From Bacteroidaceae bacterium (GTDB lineage Bacteria; Bacteroidota; Bacteroidia; Bacteroidales; Bacteroidaceae): a stretch of 63,076 nt of DNA. Positions 41,890-50,050 of this stretch are shown here, in pieces. Position 1 is the stretch's first letter. Each line of letters begins with the position of its first letter. The translations under genes and the position numbers were made by a program. Below the pieces are notes generated by a model that was not told the DNA's origin, made no database searches, and saw nothing but the letters and a program-made list of their open reading frames with translations. The stretch lies in assembly GCA_017540585.1 (NCBI GenBank), contig JAFYAT010000010.1, positions 1 through 63,076 of the forward strand, written 5' to 3'.

Positions 41890-42708
41890 ATGAAGGCAAA
41901 GAAAATATTATTCATCACACAGGAAATGGTTCCATTCGTGCCAGAAAGCCCTAAGGCTCTCATTGGCCGTTACCTGCCACAGGCTATTCAGGACAGAAAG
42001 CACGAAATCAGAACATTCACTCCAAAGTGGGGCATAATCAACGAGCGACGCAACCAGTTGCACGAAGTAATCCGCCTCTCTGGTATGAACCTTATCATCG
42101 ATGAGACGGATCATCCACTTATCATCAAGGTTGCATCCCTACAGGCAGCACACACACAGATTTACTTCATCGACAACGATGATTACTTCATGAAGCGTGA
42201 CATGACTACTGACGAAAACGGCAACGAGTATGAAGACAATGGAGAAAGAGCCATCTTCTATGCACGTGGCGTACTTGAGACAGTCAAGAAGCTCCGTTGG
42301 GTACCAGATGTAATCCACTGTCACGGATGGATTTCTGCCCTTGCACCACTCTACATCAAGAAGGCATACAAGGATGAACCATCATTCTGCGACAGCAAGG
42401 TGGTATTCTCAGTATCAGCAGGCGACTTCAAGAACGACCTCGGCAAGCACAGCCTCGAGTGCATTCCATTCAAGGATGCTGTGATGGACGACCTCACCGA
42501 CGTGTGCGGCGATAAGTTCGGCTACACAGAACTTGCAAAGCTCGCAACAAAGTTCTCTGACGGAATCATCCTCGAAGAGCCAGGCGTTGACCCATCAATC
42601 GTAGAATATGCCAAGGCAAACAACATCCCAGTACTCGACTATGTCGAAGGCGATGCCTACAAGGATGCCTACAACGACTTCTACGAAGTGGTAATGGGAG
42701 AAGAATAG
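41890..42708 (+). CDS. Starch-synthase N-terminal-domain protein (GT5-like)
   Basis: 272 residues. KKILFITQEMVPFVPESPKA and VIHCHGWISALAPLYIKKAY match the N-terminal (catalytic GT5, PF08323) half of glycogen/starch synthases. The C-terminal GT1 half with the nucleotide-sugar site is absent. The usual N-terminal K-x-G-G-L loop is replaced by ESPKALIG. The length is normal for a conserved Bacteroidetes protein that lies near pantothenate genes and before a DUF4270 gene, as here, so this is not a truncation. Whether it has transferase activity is doubtful; a binding or regulatory role is possible. Confidence 0.75.
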   Translation: MKAKKILFITQEMVPFVPESPKALIGRYLPQAIQDRKHEIRTFTPKWGIINERRNQLHEVIRLSGMNLIIDETDHPLIIKVASLQAAHTQIYFIDNDDYFMKRDMTTDENGNEYEDNGERAIFYARGVLETVKKLRWVPDVIHCHGWISALAPLYIKKAYKDEPSFCDSKVVFSVSAGDFKNDLGKHSLECIPFKDAVMDDLTDVCGDKFGYTELAKLATKFSDGIILEEPGVDPSIVEYAKANNIPVLDYVEGDAYKDAYNDFYEVVMGEE

Positions 42709-42710
42709 CC

Positions 42711-42850
42711 CCCCAGCCCCCAAAGGGGGCGTCCATCCGGGCTAAAAGAGAATTGAGAATTAATAATTAACAGCCTCACACGTTCAGAACTAACATAAAA
42801 CAAAGACCCGCTCTGGACAGCCGCCCCCTTTGGGGGATAGTGGGCTTTAA
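42711..42850. repeat. Pair of inverted C/G-rich hairpin elements
   Basis: GCCCCCAAAGGGGGCGTCCA (about 42723-42742, directly after the GT5-like stop) and GCCGCCCCCTTTGGGGGATA (about 42820-42839) are inverted versions of one element, both with the CCATCCGG or GGACAG flank. The 154-nt gap between the GT5-like and DUF4270 genes is nearly filled by them. Confidence 0.7.
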
Positions 42851-42862
42851 TTCATTTAATAG

Positions 42863-44221
42863 ATGTATTGGAAACACTTTTTTGCTTTAATCACAGCAAG
42901 CATACTTTTCGTCTCATGCGATGATAACACATCCACTCTCGGAATGGACATGATACCAGCCGCTGACCTGATAGCAAAGACATACAAGACATACGACGTC
43001 AAGACATCATCATACGCCGTAGGTGACTCTGTACTCTCACGCACAAGTACATCCTACTTCGGACAGTACACCGACCCTATCACAGGCTCAACAGTCAAGA
43101 GCGACTTCCTCTCACAGTACAACTGTCCTATAAACAAGTTGAAGAACGAGATACTCGGCGACACAGCACATACCGTAAACATCGTATTCAACGTGTCACA
43201 GTTCGTGGGCGACTCACTTGCTCCACTCAGTCTCGAAGTATATGAGCTTGACTCACTGCTTGATCCTAACGCTGACTACTACACAAACATTGACCCGTCA
43301 AAGTTTGTCAAGAAGGATGCTAAGCCTGTAGGTTCTATACGTTTCTCAGCAAAGAACTTCGTCAAAAACTTAGAGATTATTAATATCCCTATCGACAGAG
43401 CAATCGGTGACGACATCATAGCTGGCCTGAAAAAAGACCCAAGTCTTGCTGAACCATCAAAGTGGCTCAAAAGCGGTCTCCGTGGTAGCAAAGGCTTCTA
43501 CTTCAAGCTTTGCAGCGGCGATGGTGCCATGTACTACTTCAGCGACAGCCAGATGAACGTGACATACAGATATCACGACACAGAGGCAGACAAGGATTCA
43601 ATATCACTTCTCGACTTTGAAGGTTCAGAAGAAGTCGTTCAGGCTTCACGATTTGCCACAAGCAACATCAAGAGCCTCATTGACGACGACAGTGCCACAT
43701 ACCTCAAGTGCCCTGCAGGAATATTCACAATGGCAGAAATACCACTTGACAGTATCAGTGCAAACGACACTATCAACTCGGCATCAATAAAGTTCATACG
43801 CTACAACGACGATGCAGAAACAAACAGCAAGATTGACAAGAAATACCGTCTCGGTATCCCAGAAAACGTTCTTTTGGTACGTTACGACGAATACAAGAAC
43901 GGATTCTTCGAGAGTTACAAGCTTAATGACAACGTAACATCATACCTTGCCCCATTCTCATCAACAAAGAACGCCTACGAGTTCTCAGACATCTCTCGTC
44001 TAATCACAACGATGATTCAGGAGAAGAAGAGCGGCAAGGCAAGCGAGAACTACAACAAGGTGCTCATCATCCCAGTAGCAATAGAGACAACAGGAGGAAG
44101 TGGTTCTTACTCAAAGGTCGTAAAGATAAACCACGACTTCAGTATGAAGAGCACACGTCTTGTAGGCGGTAAGGACGGCGGTGTAAAGATAGAGCTTATC
44201 TACAGCAAATTCATACGATAA
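42863..44221 (+). CDS. DUF4270 lipoprotein
   Basis: 452 residues. MYWKHFFALITASILFVSC is a lipoprotein signal peptide with cysteine at 19. The DUF4270 pattern follows: DDNTSTLGMDMIPAADLIAK, SYFGQYTDPITGSTVKSDFL, and a beta-rich body with LVRYDEYKNGFF and IQEKKSG. These are surface-associated proteins of unknown function, typical of Bacteroidetes. It shares the gene order with GT5-like proteins in relatives. A strong terminator follows at 44311-44344. Codons are those of a well-expressed gene. Confidence 0.85.
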   Translation: MYWKHFFALITASILFVSCDDNTSTLGMDMIPAADLIAKTYKTYDVKTSSYAVGDSVLSRTSTSYFGQYTDPITGSTVKSDFLSQYNCPINKLKNEILGDTAHTVNIVFNVSQFVGDSLAPLSLEVYELDSLLDPNADYYTNIDPSKFVKKDAKPVGSIRFSAKNFVKNLEIINIPIDRAIGDDIIAGLKKDPSLAEPSKWLKSGLRGSKGFYFKLCSGDGAMYYFSDSQMNVTYRYHDTEADKDSISLLDFEGSEEVVQASRFATSNIKSLIDDDSATYLKCPAGIFTMAEIPLDSISANDTINSASIKFIRYNDDAETNSKIDKKYRLGIPENVLLVRYDEYKNGFFESYKLNDNVTSYLAPFSSTKNAYEFSDISRLITTMIQEKKSGKASENYNKVLIIPVAIETTGGSGSYSKVVKINHDFSMKSTRLVGGKDGGVKIELIYSKFIR

Positions 44222-44225
44222 GAGA

Positions 44226-44275
44226 GAAGAGTGAAAAGTGAACCTTTTGCTCGACGTAGTCAAAAGTGAAAAATA
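44226..44275. repeat. Dispersed repeat with CGTCGAGC core, copy 1
   Basis: AGAGTGAAAAGTGAACCTTT and GACGTAGTCAAAAGTGAAAA recur, reverse complemented and about 85% identical, at 55850-55905. It follows the DUF4270 stop by 5 nt. Function unknown. Confidence 0.65.
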
Positions 44276-44310
44276 TATTTTACTTTTTTGCTGACATATC
44301 ATAGTTATAT

Positions 44311-44344
44311 AAGTGGAATGGCAATTTAGTCATTCCACTTTTTT
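44311..44344. terminator. Terminator after the DUF4270 gene
   Basis: AAGTGGAATG and CATTCCACTT pair around GCAATTTAGT, followed by TTTT. Confidence 0.8.
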
Positions 44345-44420
44345 CATACTATGCTATGGAGTGCCCTCGCCTCGTCCTGAAAAAGGGGGCAACGTATTTA
44401 CCCTGAAAAAGAAGGAATTT

Positions 44421-44669
44421 TTAGTGAGTTTTCAAGTGAGTTTTTGGATGTATATTTTAACGAGATAGCAATATGTATTTCAACAATATACATCCATTTT
44501 TTGTGAGTTTTTACATTATTTTCTCAAAAAAGGTAACAGAAATAAATTATTCTAAACACTTTTCCAGCATTTACCCTCAAAAACTCACTTTTTAGCACAT
44601 ACATCATTAAAACACAACACGTTACCCTTATATTTTAGAGCCTCAAAAACTCACTTAAAAACTCACTTA
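44421..44669. repeat. Inverted GTGAGTTTTT element with internal stem
   Basis: TTAGTGAGTTTTCAAGTGAG (from 44421) faces CCTCAAAAACTCACTTAAAA (from 44641), an inverted terminal repeat of about 28 bp. Inside, GGATGTATATT (44446-44456) and AATATACATCC (44485-44495) pair perfectly, and further GTGAGTTTTT or CTCAAAAACTCAC copies lie at 44503 and 44576. No coding frame. It occupies the middle of the 987-bp gap 44222-45208. Confidence 0.65.
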
Positions 44670-44769
44670 CTCCCTCACCCACCTCATTTCCGCCAAAACG
44701 ATACTACCATCAGACTTGCGTAAGACAACCATGATAAACAAATAAAGGTACCATCTGTCCCATAGCATA

Positions 44770-44857
44770 ACTATCTTGAAATTATTTTTTCATGGTAGTC
44801 TAATTTCATTTTCATGGTAGTCAAAAAATATTTTCATGGTAGTCTAAAGATAATGAG
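44770..44857. repeat. Three tandem 22-bp units, ACTACCAT array 2
   Basis: ATGGTAGT (complement of ACTACCAT) begins at 44792, 44814 and 44836, exactly 22 bp apart; a degenerate fourth unit may precede it. The unit shared with 22346-22455 is ACTACCATGAAAAT plus an A/T-rich tail, here inverted. The rest of 44870-45170 is A/T rich with a CTCTGTG-type repeat (44890, 45105-45130). Confidence 0.8.
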
Positions 44858-45175
44858 AAACTGTCTTCAATGAGGAATGAGGTATTATTACTCTGCTTTC
44901 TCTGTGTTTCAAACCCCTTTTTTTGCACGAATTATCATGTAATTGACCACGAATTTTCATGAATATTTTTCTGAGTAACAATTTAATTATCACAAATAGA
45001 TTTCGATGTAGAAATCATAATTCATGATTATTGGCTACGCAAAACTAAAGGTTCGTGGAAAATTAATGATAATTTGTGCACTCAAAAAATTATTTTTCTC
45101 TGAATCCTCTGTGCTCTCTGTGTTTCAAACCTTTTCGACACCGAGTGTTCCTCGTGTTAGAAAAAAATAACTACC

Positions 45176-45209
45176 CGAATGGACGCCCCCTTCGGGGGGA
45201 TGGGGGCTT
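45176..45209. repeat. C/G-rich hairpin element after udk (inverted copy)
   Basis: GGACGCCCCCTTCGGGGGGA and TGGGGGC lie directly beyond the minus-strand udk stop. The same sequence, reverse complemented, lies immediately before the udk start (45842-45874). Confidence 0.75.
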
Positions 45210-45835
45210 TATTCCATTCTGTTCTTTCGTTCCTTGACGGCAGCGGTGATGTACATACGCATCATCTCGATAGCCTGTACATTGTTGCCACCATTAGGGA
45301 TGATGATGTCAGCATACTGCTTGGTTGGCTCAATGAACTCGTCGTGCATTGGCTTGAGCACATTGCGATACTTGTCGATGAGCATCTCAAGAGGATGACC
45401 ACGCTCTGCAATGTCACGTACAATGACACGAAGGAGACGCTCATCAGGCGTTGCATCAACGAATATCTTCAAGTCCATCTGGTCACGGATGTTCTTGTCG
45501 TAGAGAGCCATGATGCCCTCGACGATGATGACCTCCTTTGGTTCAACATGTACGGTGTCCTCCAAGCGTGTACAAGTGAGGTAGGAGTATGTTGGCTGCT
45601 CTATCGCCCTACCCGCCTTCAACTCTGCTATGTGTTTGGAGAGCAGCGACCACTCAAATGCATCAGGGTGGTCAAAGTTAGTCTTCTTACGCACGTCAAG
45701 CGGAAGATGTGACTGGTCATTGTAATATGAATCCTGAGGAATAACAGCTACTGTACTCTCCTCCAGACTCTCAAGAATCTTACGTACGACGGTGGTCTTA
45801 CCAGAACCTGTTCCGCCTGCAATACCTATTATCAT
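45209..45835 (-). CDS. udk: Uridine kinase
   Basis: 208 residues from ATG 45835 (MIIGIAGGTGSGKTTVVRKI). An ATG 15 nt upstream is formed by the C/G repeat and is unlikely. Udk phosphorylates uridine and cytidine in pyrimidine salvage. Visible: P-loop GGTGSGKTT at residues 6-14, DSYYNDQSHLPLDVRKKTNF with the substrate residues, HPDAFEWSLL, and VEPKEVIIVEGIMAL (Walker B-like). Length normal for the family. The gene is bracketed by inverted copies of a C/G-rich element. Confidence 0.96.
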   Translation of the reverse strand: MIIGIAGGTGSGKTTVVRKILESLEESTVAVIPQDSYYNDQSHLPLDVRKKTNFDHPDAFEWSLLSKHIAELKAGRAIEQPTYSYLTCTRLEDTVHVEPKEVIIVEGIMALYDKNIRDQMDLKIFVDATPDERLLRVIVRDIAERGHPLEMLIDKYRNVLKPMHDEFIEPTKQYADIIIPNGGNNVQAIEMMRMYITAAVKERKNRME

Positions 45836-45841
45836 AATCTT

Positions 45842-45876
45842 GCCCCCCATCCCCCGAAGGGGGCGTCCATCCGGAA
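45842..45876. repeat. C/G-rich hairpin element before udk
   Basis: GCCCCCCATCCCCCGAAGGG, GGGCGTCCATCCGG. Inverted relative to 45176-45209. It makes up the first codons of the longer, rejected udk start. The rest of 45877-46109 is A/T rich, with a CTCTGTG-type repeat near 46011-46045. Confidence 0.75.
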
Positions 45877-46109
45877 CGCCTGCCCCATAAAGGGAGAGGA
45901 TATTTATTATTTAATTATTTTTATTAATCTATATTTTGCCGCAAAGCGTCCATTTAGAAAAACAAAAGAAAACAGAATAATTAACAATTAATAATTAATA
46001 ATTAACATGCAAACTCTGTGTTCTTTGTGCCCTCCGTGTTTGAAAGATAATTTTCTTTTATTTCTTAATTGGCGCATATTGCGCACTTTCGTTTACCAAA
46101 TCTTAATTC

Positions 46110-46697
46110 TTAAATCTTAATTCTTATTTCCTCCACAAGTGGAAGGAGGACTTTCCTTACCACCTTGTCATTCAGCTGATGCTCACCATCAAAGCGGATA
46201 AGATGGTCAGCGAGGTAGTTCTTCTTGAATATCGCCTCGGCATTCTTTACCGTGTCGTCGTGCATACCCACGAGACACCAACAGGTCTGTTGCTGTTCCT
46301 TGGTGATACCCTTGAACTGCTGACGCTCCATCATGTTGTGGTGCTGTATGATGTCCTTAGTAATCTTGAACGTCTTGGCTCCATCATATCGTCCGTTGAA
46401 GAACTTATGTTCGCCCGTCTTCAAGCCCTTGGACATTGTGGACATATTGAACGCAGGATTGACAAGAATACGCTTGTAGTCACGCATCTGCTGGGCATAC
46501 ATTCCACCCATACTCGTACCTATGATAAGGTCAGGATTCTCCGTCCTGACATACTCCTGCAAGTAAGGCAAAGCCTCCACTGGGTCAACAGGTATATCTG
46601 GCGCCACTACCTCATCATCAGGCAACAGATTACGCAGAATCTCTACCGTGCCACTGGCATGCGATGAGCCAAAACCATGGAAATATACTATCTTCAT
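46110..46697 (-). CDS. YqiA-type alpha/beta-fold esterase
   Basis: 195 residues. MKIVYFHGFGSSHASGT is the typical start of YqiA/YcfP esterases. The nucleophile is in IIGTSMGGMYAQQM (GxSxG), and the catalytic histidine is probably in RFDGEHQLND; an acid in LVGMHDDTV. Cytoplasmic, no signal peptide. YqiA hydrolyses short acyl esters and palmitoyl-CoA in other bacteria; the substrate here is unknown. Confidence 0.8.
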   Translation of the reverse strand: MKIVYFHGFGSSHASGTVEILRNLLPDDEVVAPDIPVDPVEALPYLQEYVRTENPDLIIGTSMGGMYAQQMRDYKRILVNPAFNMSTMSKGLKTGEHKFFNGRYDGAKTFKITKDIIQHHNMMERQQFKGITKEQQQTCWCLVGMHDDTVKNAEAIFKKNYLADHLIRFDGEHQLNDKVVRKVLLPLVEEIRIKI

Positions 46698-46820
46698 TTT
46701 ACAATATTAAACATTAGACCCTCTCCCCTGCCCTTTCCTTCTATTGGAGGACGACTAATGCAAGAGGGCTGTAGAATTATCTTGAATTACTATAAGAACC
46801 TTAGAGAGCTGTGCTACCAC

Positions 46821-48443
46821 CTACTCCTCCCCTCGGGGAGGCTGGGAGGGGGCCGTCTTTTTCAGGAATATGCTATGGTCTATGCACTTAGGCAGTTCCT
46901 CCTGATAATGAGTAACCATGATGAGTGTCTTGTTCTTGCGACGGCAGAAAGTCTCAATCACATCCTTCACGAGACGACGGTTCTTCATGTCAAGTCCATG
47001 AAGTGGCTCGTCAAGAATAAGTAGTGATGGGTCTTTCACAAATGCACGAGCAAGGAGTACAAGTCTCTGTTCGCCCGAAGAAAGCTTGAGGAACGTAGTG
47101 TCCTTGTACTTGGCTATGCCGAACACATCCATCCAGAACTCACAGATGCCCATCTGCTCAGGCTTAGGTTTCTTGTAGAGTCCCGTAGCATCGCTCAGTC
47201 CGCTTGCCACGATGTCGATGGAAGGTAGGTCGCGCATGAATGCACGGTGCATCTCCGGCGATATATAGCCTATATGTTTCTTGATGTCCCATATACTCTC
47301 ACCCGTACCACGCTTGTAGTCAAACAGCACGATATTGTTGGCATAAGCCTGCGGATTATCGGCACACACGATACTCAACAGTGTACTCTTACCCGCTCCG
47401 TTCTCTCCGCTCAATGCCCAATGTTCGCCATTAAGTACGCTGAAGCTCAAGTCCTTCAATATGGTACGTTCGCCATATCGTATATTGACATCCTTGAAGT
47501 CTATGACGTGCTGTGTACCAGGCTCTGCATCCTCGTCCGAGCCCTTGGCATAAGGGAGCGATAGTATTGCCTCTGCCTTTTCATTGGTAATGACACGTGA
47601 TGGTGGAACAGGCTGACTTGCCTTGTATTCGGCTATCGTCATCTTAGGTTTCATGTCCATATCATCCACTGGGATGACATGAGTCACGAACAATGGTATG
47701 TCGTCCGTCTTAGAGAGAACGAGTATGATGAGGATATCCGTTTCCTTGGACAATATCGTCAGGAACTCATGCAACTGCTTGCGTGCATTCACGTCAAGAC
47801 CGATGAACGGATTATCCATTATGAATACACGTGGATTGGTAAGCAGAGTCTTCGTGAGCTGAAACTTACGCAATTCACCGCTACTGAGCATGATGACACG
47901 CTTGTCAACAAGCTGGTCAAGATGAAAGATATCATACAAGCGGTCGCGCATCCTTTCAAGTTCTATGCGTACCTGCAGCTTGTCGGCCTCTTCCCTTGCC
48001 ACACGTTCGGCAGCCTCTGCTTCGCTCTCGTCACGCACAAGGAACTTGTCATAGTTGCTTGTACGGGTGATGCCTTGCTCTGCCACACGGAATGCTTCGT
48101 CAAGCAACTCGCCCACTGTAGGAGCTTCGTCCACATAATTCTGGTTCCAACGCTGCTGGTAGTAATACTGACCGTCAGATGCGCCATACGAATCACGGAA
48201 CGTCATGTACTTGATGTTGTCACTCACCATCTTTGCCTTGCTCGGAGCAAAGTCATACTTCACCTCCGTCATGAGCAGGGCATGTTTGCCCGTGATGACA
48301 TCCACGAGCATACTCTTGCCAGCGCCATTATCACCGACAATGGCAACCTGTTCACCAGCAAGGATGTCAAGATTTATTGGACTTTTGAACCTGTACAAAG
48401 GATGGCGTGTGACACCATCGGTTATCTGAATTATATGCTGCAT
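46821..48443 (-). CDS. Two-domain ABC ATPase (ModF/PhrA-like)
   Basis: 540 residues with two ABC modules and no membrane segment. Domain 1: Walker A GDNGAGKSML (about 37), signature LSSGELRKFQL, Walker B FIMDNPFIGLD. Domain 2: Walker A GENGAGKSTLLS (about 349), signature LSSGEQRLVLLA, Walker B LLILDEPLHGLD. The duplicated arrangement resembles ModF/PhrA rather than a transporter. Domain 1 has Asn where the catalytic Glu should be, so only site 2 may hydrolyse ATP well. The final residues (APSQPPRGEE) are encoded by a C/G-rich repeat. A promoter box is at 48481-48488. Confidence 0.8.
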   Translation of the reverse strand: MQHIIQITDGVTRHPLYRFKSPINLDILAGEQVAIVGDNGAGKSMLVDVITGKHALLMTEVKYDFAPSKAKMVSDNIKYMTFRDSYGASDGQYYYQQRWNQNYVDEAPTVGELLDEAFRVAEQGITRTSNYDKFLVRDESEAEAAERVAREEADKLQVRIELERMRDRLYDIFHLDQLVDKRVIMLSSGELRKFQLTKTLLTNPRVFIMDNPFIGLDVNARKQLHEFLTILSKETDILIILVLSKTDDIPLFVTHVIPVDDMDMKPKMTIAEYKASQPVPPSRVITNEKAEAILSLPYAKGSDEDAEPGTQHVIDFKDVNIRYGERTILKDLSFSVLNGEHWALSGENGAGKSTLLSIVCADNPQAYANNIVLFDYKRGTGESIWDIKKHIGYISPEMHRAFMRDLPSIDIVASGLSDATGLYKKPKPEQMGICEFWMDVFGIAKYKDTTFLKLSSGEQRLVLLARAFVKDPSLLILDEPLHGLDMKNRRLVKDVIETFCRRKNKTLIMVTHYQEELPKCIDHSIFLKKTAPSQPPRGEE

Positions 48444-48480
48444 AATACCAAAAAAGGAATCTCACATTTGAAATTAAGGG

Positions 48481-48488
48481 CAAAGATA
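48481..48488 (-). promoter_or_regulatory. -7 box for the ABC ATPase
   Basis: Minus strand TATCTTTG, about 38 nt upstream of the ATG at 48443. Confidence 0.65.
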
Positions 48489-48727
48489 TAGATTTTCGCT
48501 TTAACTTGGTCAGCAAACCAGACAAAATTCTTAATTTTGTAAGTAATTTTGAGTTTGTGAGTTTACAAGTTTTTAAGTTCATGCGGATTAAGAGAGGACT
48601 TGGAAAACCAAAAACACAGGACTCACAAAGAACTCAGAGATTTCTAAAAGAGAATTTTATATTCCCACAAAGAAGAAAAGCTCTGTGTTCTCCATGCTCT
48701 CTGTGTTTCACACAAAAAACAGAAGAA

Positions 48728-49954
48728 ATGACAAGAATCATCATATCAACACTATGTCTGCTCCAAAGCGTATGCGGATTAGCTCAGGAGAATGCCGTAT
48801 ATGTGGAAAACCTCAAGTCCATTCAGGTAAAAGCCAATGGTACTTGGGGCGAACCGCCTCTGATGATACTCCACAGCAACAACTTTGTGGAGATAAGCTT
48901 TGACGACCTCCAGCACAACTTCGTACGCTACACTTATACCATCACTCATTGCAATGCTGACTGGACACCATCTGACATCAACCGCAACGAGTACATGGAC
49001 GGCTTTGCCGACAACAAGATTGAGGACTACGAGCAGAGCATGAGTACCATGATGGACTATAACCACTACACACTCTGCCTCCCTAATGATGATGTGAAGT
49101 TGCTCATCAGCGGCAACTACAAGGTCACGATATATGAAGAAGGCGAAGACGAGCCAGTGGCAGAGGCTTGCTTCAGCATCATCGAGCCACGAGTGGGCGT
49201 TGAGGTGTCAGTATCAGGCAATACCGACATCGACACATGGGCACAGCACCAGCAGGTGGAATTCAACATCAACTACAAGGGCTACGAGGTACGCAACCCC
49301 GTTGACGAGTTCTACCCCATCGTTCTCCAGAACCGCCGTTGGGACAACCATGTAGAGGAATTGAAACCAACATATATGCGTACCAATCAAGTGGTGTATT
49401 CGCACAACAAGAGCCTTATCTTTGAGGCAGGCAACGAATATCGCCGCTTCGAGATACTTGACGAACACGTCCCTACCATGCGAGTAGATCAGATGGAATA
49501 TCACGACCCATACTACCACGCAACCATCTTCACAGATGAACAAAGGACAAACTACCTCTTCGACAAGGATCAGGACGGCCGCTACTACGTACGCAACAGC
49601 GACAACATAGACAACGAGACGGAGAGTGATTACTTTCTCACACACTTCACGCTCAAGATGCCACCAGTAGCAGGTGGAGACATCTACCTGAACGGTGAAC
49701 TGACCAACAATCGTATAGCAGAGGAGTACCGAATGGAGTACAACCGCATCACCAAAGCATACGAGAAAATGCTGCCACTAAAGCAGGGTTCATATAACTA
49801 TCAGTATCTCTTCGTACGTGATGGCGAGACAACGGGTCATACTCTCCAGACGGAAGGTAATTTCCACCAGACCGAAAACGAATACTACGTGTATGTGTAT
49901 AGCCGTCCTTTCGGAGGACGCTACGACAAACTCATAGGGTTCGGGAAGAAATAA
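48728..49954 (+). CDS. Type IX secretion plug-domain protein (DUF5103)
   Basis: 408 residues from ATG 48728 (MTRIIISTLCLLQSVCGLAQ, signal peptide). A longer frame upstream reads CTCTGTG-type repeat DNA. The start of the mature part, ENAVYVENLKSIQVKANGTW, and LMILHSNNFVEISFDDL, HCNADWTPSDIN, then the C-terminal GSYNYQYLFVRDGETTGHTL pattern match the T9SS plug protein family (PF17116), which seals the outer-membrane SprA/Sov channel. This supports a working T9SS in the organism. The remaining T9SS genes are not in the window. Confidence 0.8.
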   Translation: MTRIIISTLCLLQSVCGLAQENAVYVENLKSIQVKANGTWGEPPLMILHSNNFVEISFDDLQHNFVRYTYTITHCNADWTPSDINRNEYMDGFADNKIEDYEQSMSTMMDYNHYTLCLPNDDVKLLISGNYKVTIYEEGEDEPVAEACFSIIEPRVGVEVSVSGNTDIDTWAQHQQVEFNINYKGYEVRNPVDEFYPIVLQNRRWDNHVEELKPTYMRTNQVVYSHNKSLIFEAGNEYRRFEILDEHVPTMRVDQMEYHDPYYHATIFTDEQRTNYLFDKDQDGRYYVRNSDNIDNETESDYFLTHFTLKMPPVAGGDIYLNGELTNNRIAEEYRMEYNRITKAYEKMLPLKQGSYNYQYLFVRDGETTGHTLQTEGNFHQTENEYYVYVYSRPFGGRYDKLIGFGKK

Positions 49955-50050
49955 TGCCCCCATCCCTCCCCACAAGGGGGTGAGGGTGACTAAAGCAATA
50001 ACACAAATCCGTGCCTCAGCCTTCTTTGACTGAGTTTCACATATCAAGAA
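49955..50050 (+). repeat. C/G-rich hairpin after the plug gene
   Basis: GCCCCCATCCCTCCCCACAA and GGGGGTGAGGG begin 2 nt after the stop at 49954, followed by A/T-rich DNA up to the next start. Confidence 0.55.

Noticed and set aside
45836-45850. udk start at 45850 (MGGKIM)
   Set aside because: These codons come from the C/G repeat; the family N-terminus begins at 45835.
47679-48491. 270-codon plus-strand frame over the ABC ATPase
   Set aside because: Antisense shadow, rich in His/Cys/Leu, no recognisable motif, and it covers both Walker regions of the real gene.
48506-48727. N-terminal extension of the T9SS plug protein
   Set aside because: It translates CTCTGTG-type repeat DNA; the signal peptide begins at 48728.
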